Below are positions 5,840 through 6,384 of a stretch of 6,384 nt of DNA, in pieces. The stretch is from NCBI GenBank assembly GCA_030741455.1, contig JASLVI010000082.1, positions 1 to 6,384 of the forward strand, written 5' to 3'. A program made the translations under genes and the position numbers. The DNA is from Candidatus Poseidoniaceae archaeon. Its GTDB lineage: Archaea; Thermoplasmatota; Poseidoniia; Poseidoniales; Poseidoniaceae. Within the stretch, counting starts at the first letter, position 1; each line of letters opens with the position of its first letter. Under the pieces are notes generated by a model, which did not search any database, was not told where the DNA came from, and was given only the letters and a program-made list of their open reading frames with translations.

Positions 5840-6384
5840 TCAAGTCGTTGAGCAATTGGAAATTGTTACACTTTCAAGAATCCTTGAAGCAACACCGACT
5901 TGATACTCAGAGATTGTGATCGAATCTTTCAATCGTTGGAGAAGATGAATATCGAGACCAAACGGACCATCAAGCGTTAGGATTGTATCTCCTTCATCAA
6001 CCTTTGAGCCAATATGTTGGTGAATTTCAATTCCAATTCCATGATCGATTTCTTCACCTTGCTTCGATCGTCCTGCACCTGCTTCGCATAGGACTTGACC
6101 TATTGCGAGGGCATCCATGTCAGCTACATAACCTGATTTTTCAGATAGTATTGCATACTGTTGAGGGGCACGTTCCAGTACGCTCCATGGTTCTTCGACG
6201 AGTTGTTGAGCCGTCATAGAATCAACACCTTGACGTTCAAGCATCATCTTGAATTCATTGAGAGCAGAACCATTTTCAATGACTTCAGAAATATCAAAAC
6301 CTAGTGCAGTTGCTTGAGCATGAACAAGTTCCATGGTGTCGGCTGGCCCATGGCCTTTGAGACAGTCAATCGATTCAGCAATTT
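5840..6384 (-). CDS. deoA: AMP phosphorylase / thymidine phosphorylase family, C-terminal part (partial)
   Basis: The TGA stop is at 5842-5840 and the frame stays open to the window edge, so about 180 C-terminal residues are visible and the N-terminal two thirds is missing. The protein does not start at the ATG at 6334: the preceding residues AESIDCLKGHGPADT continue the family motif (LKGxGPxD) of the phosphate-binding alpha/beta domain. The C-terminal pyrimidine-nucleoside phosphorylase domain follows, with SGYVADMDALAIGQ, EAGAGRSKQGEEIDHGIGIE and a biotinyl-like turn (GSKVDEGDTIL). In archaea this family usually phosphorolyses AMP and other NMPs to ribose-1,5-bisphosphate plus base, feeding the type III RuBisCO or R15P route; bacterial relatives act on thymidine. 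The visible part cannot separate these. The tRNA-Asn gene follows 43 bases after its stop. Confidence 0.87.
   Translation of the reverse strand, partial: IAESIDCLKGHGPADTMELVHAQATALGFDISEVIENGSALNEFKMMLERQGVDSMTAQQLVEEPWSVLERAPQQYAILSEKSGYVADMDALAIGQVLCEAGAGRSKQGEEIDHGIGIEIHQHIGSKVDEGDTILTLDGPFGLDIHLLQRLKDSITISEYQVGVASRILESVTISNCSTT

Noticed and set aside
1..6384. Mobile element, CRISPR array, defence system or integration site at the tRNA
   Set aside because: No direct repeats, transposase, integrase or duplicated tRNA end was seen. Neighbours are core metabolic genes with uniform composition.

Overview
The window looks like an ordinary chromosomal stretch from an archaeon. Four things support this. 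(1) GMP synthase is present as a stand-alone 315-residue ATP-pyrophosphatase subunit with no fused glutaminase domain. (2) PurE has archaeal-type motifs (AGLAA, VGVDRGDN). (3) The tRNA gene has no encoded CCA. (4) Several genes have a TATA-like box about 25-28 bases before the apparent transcript start instead of -35/-10 boxes. Two-subunit glycine decarboxylase and a DeoA/AMP-phosphorylase family enzyme also fit. Base composition is moderate, with CGA and CGT as common arginine codons. A marine planktonic euryarchaeon (Marine Group II / Poseidoniales-like) is my best guess, but that is inference.

Layout. Bases 1-70 hold what is probably the last 22 codons of gcvT. After an 83-base spacer come gcvPA (154-1524) and gcvPB (1521-3020), which overlap by 4 bases and together make the glycine decarboxylase P-protein; no gcvH is present. 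Bases 2999-4069 hold two unrecognised membrane proteins transcribed away from each other around one AT-rich element near 3400. The minus-strand gene runs tail to tail into the last 22 bases of gcvPB. Then come purE (4109-4588) and guaAB (4590-5537), one base apart and probably one transcript for purine synthesis. The rest is on the minus strand: the C-terminal part of an AMP/thymidine phosphorylase (5840-6384, continuing past the window), a tRNA-Asn(GTT) gene (5724-5796), and a 49-codon single-pass membrane microprotein (5542-5691) with a good Shine-Dalgarno sequence.

How the genes work together. The gcv genes split glycine to CO2, ammonia and methylene-tetrahydrofolate; glycine and one-carbon folate units also feed purine synthesis. 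PurE acts at the AIR carboxylation step and GuaAB at the final XMP-to-GMP step. The phosphorylase acts in nucleotide or nucleoside breakdown. The link between these blocks is metabolic proximity only; nothing shows that they are co-regulated.

Translation signals are mixed. gcvPA, gcvPB and the microprotein have clear Shine-Dalgarno sequences, whereas purE and the minus-strand membrane gene look leaderless. I found no mobile element, CRISPR array, phage gene or defence system, and no convincing sign of a new system. The least explained parts are the divergent membrane-protein pair, the microprotein, and an unusual substitution in PurE. No stretch longer than about 85 bases lacks a gene.
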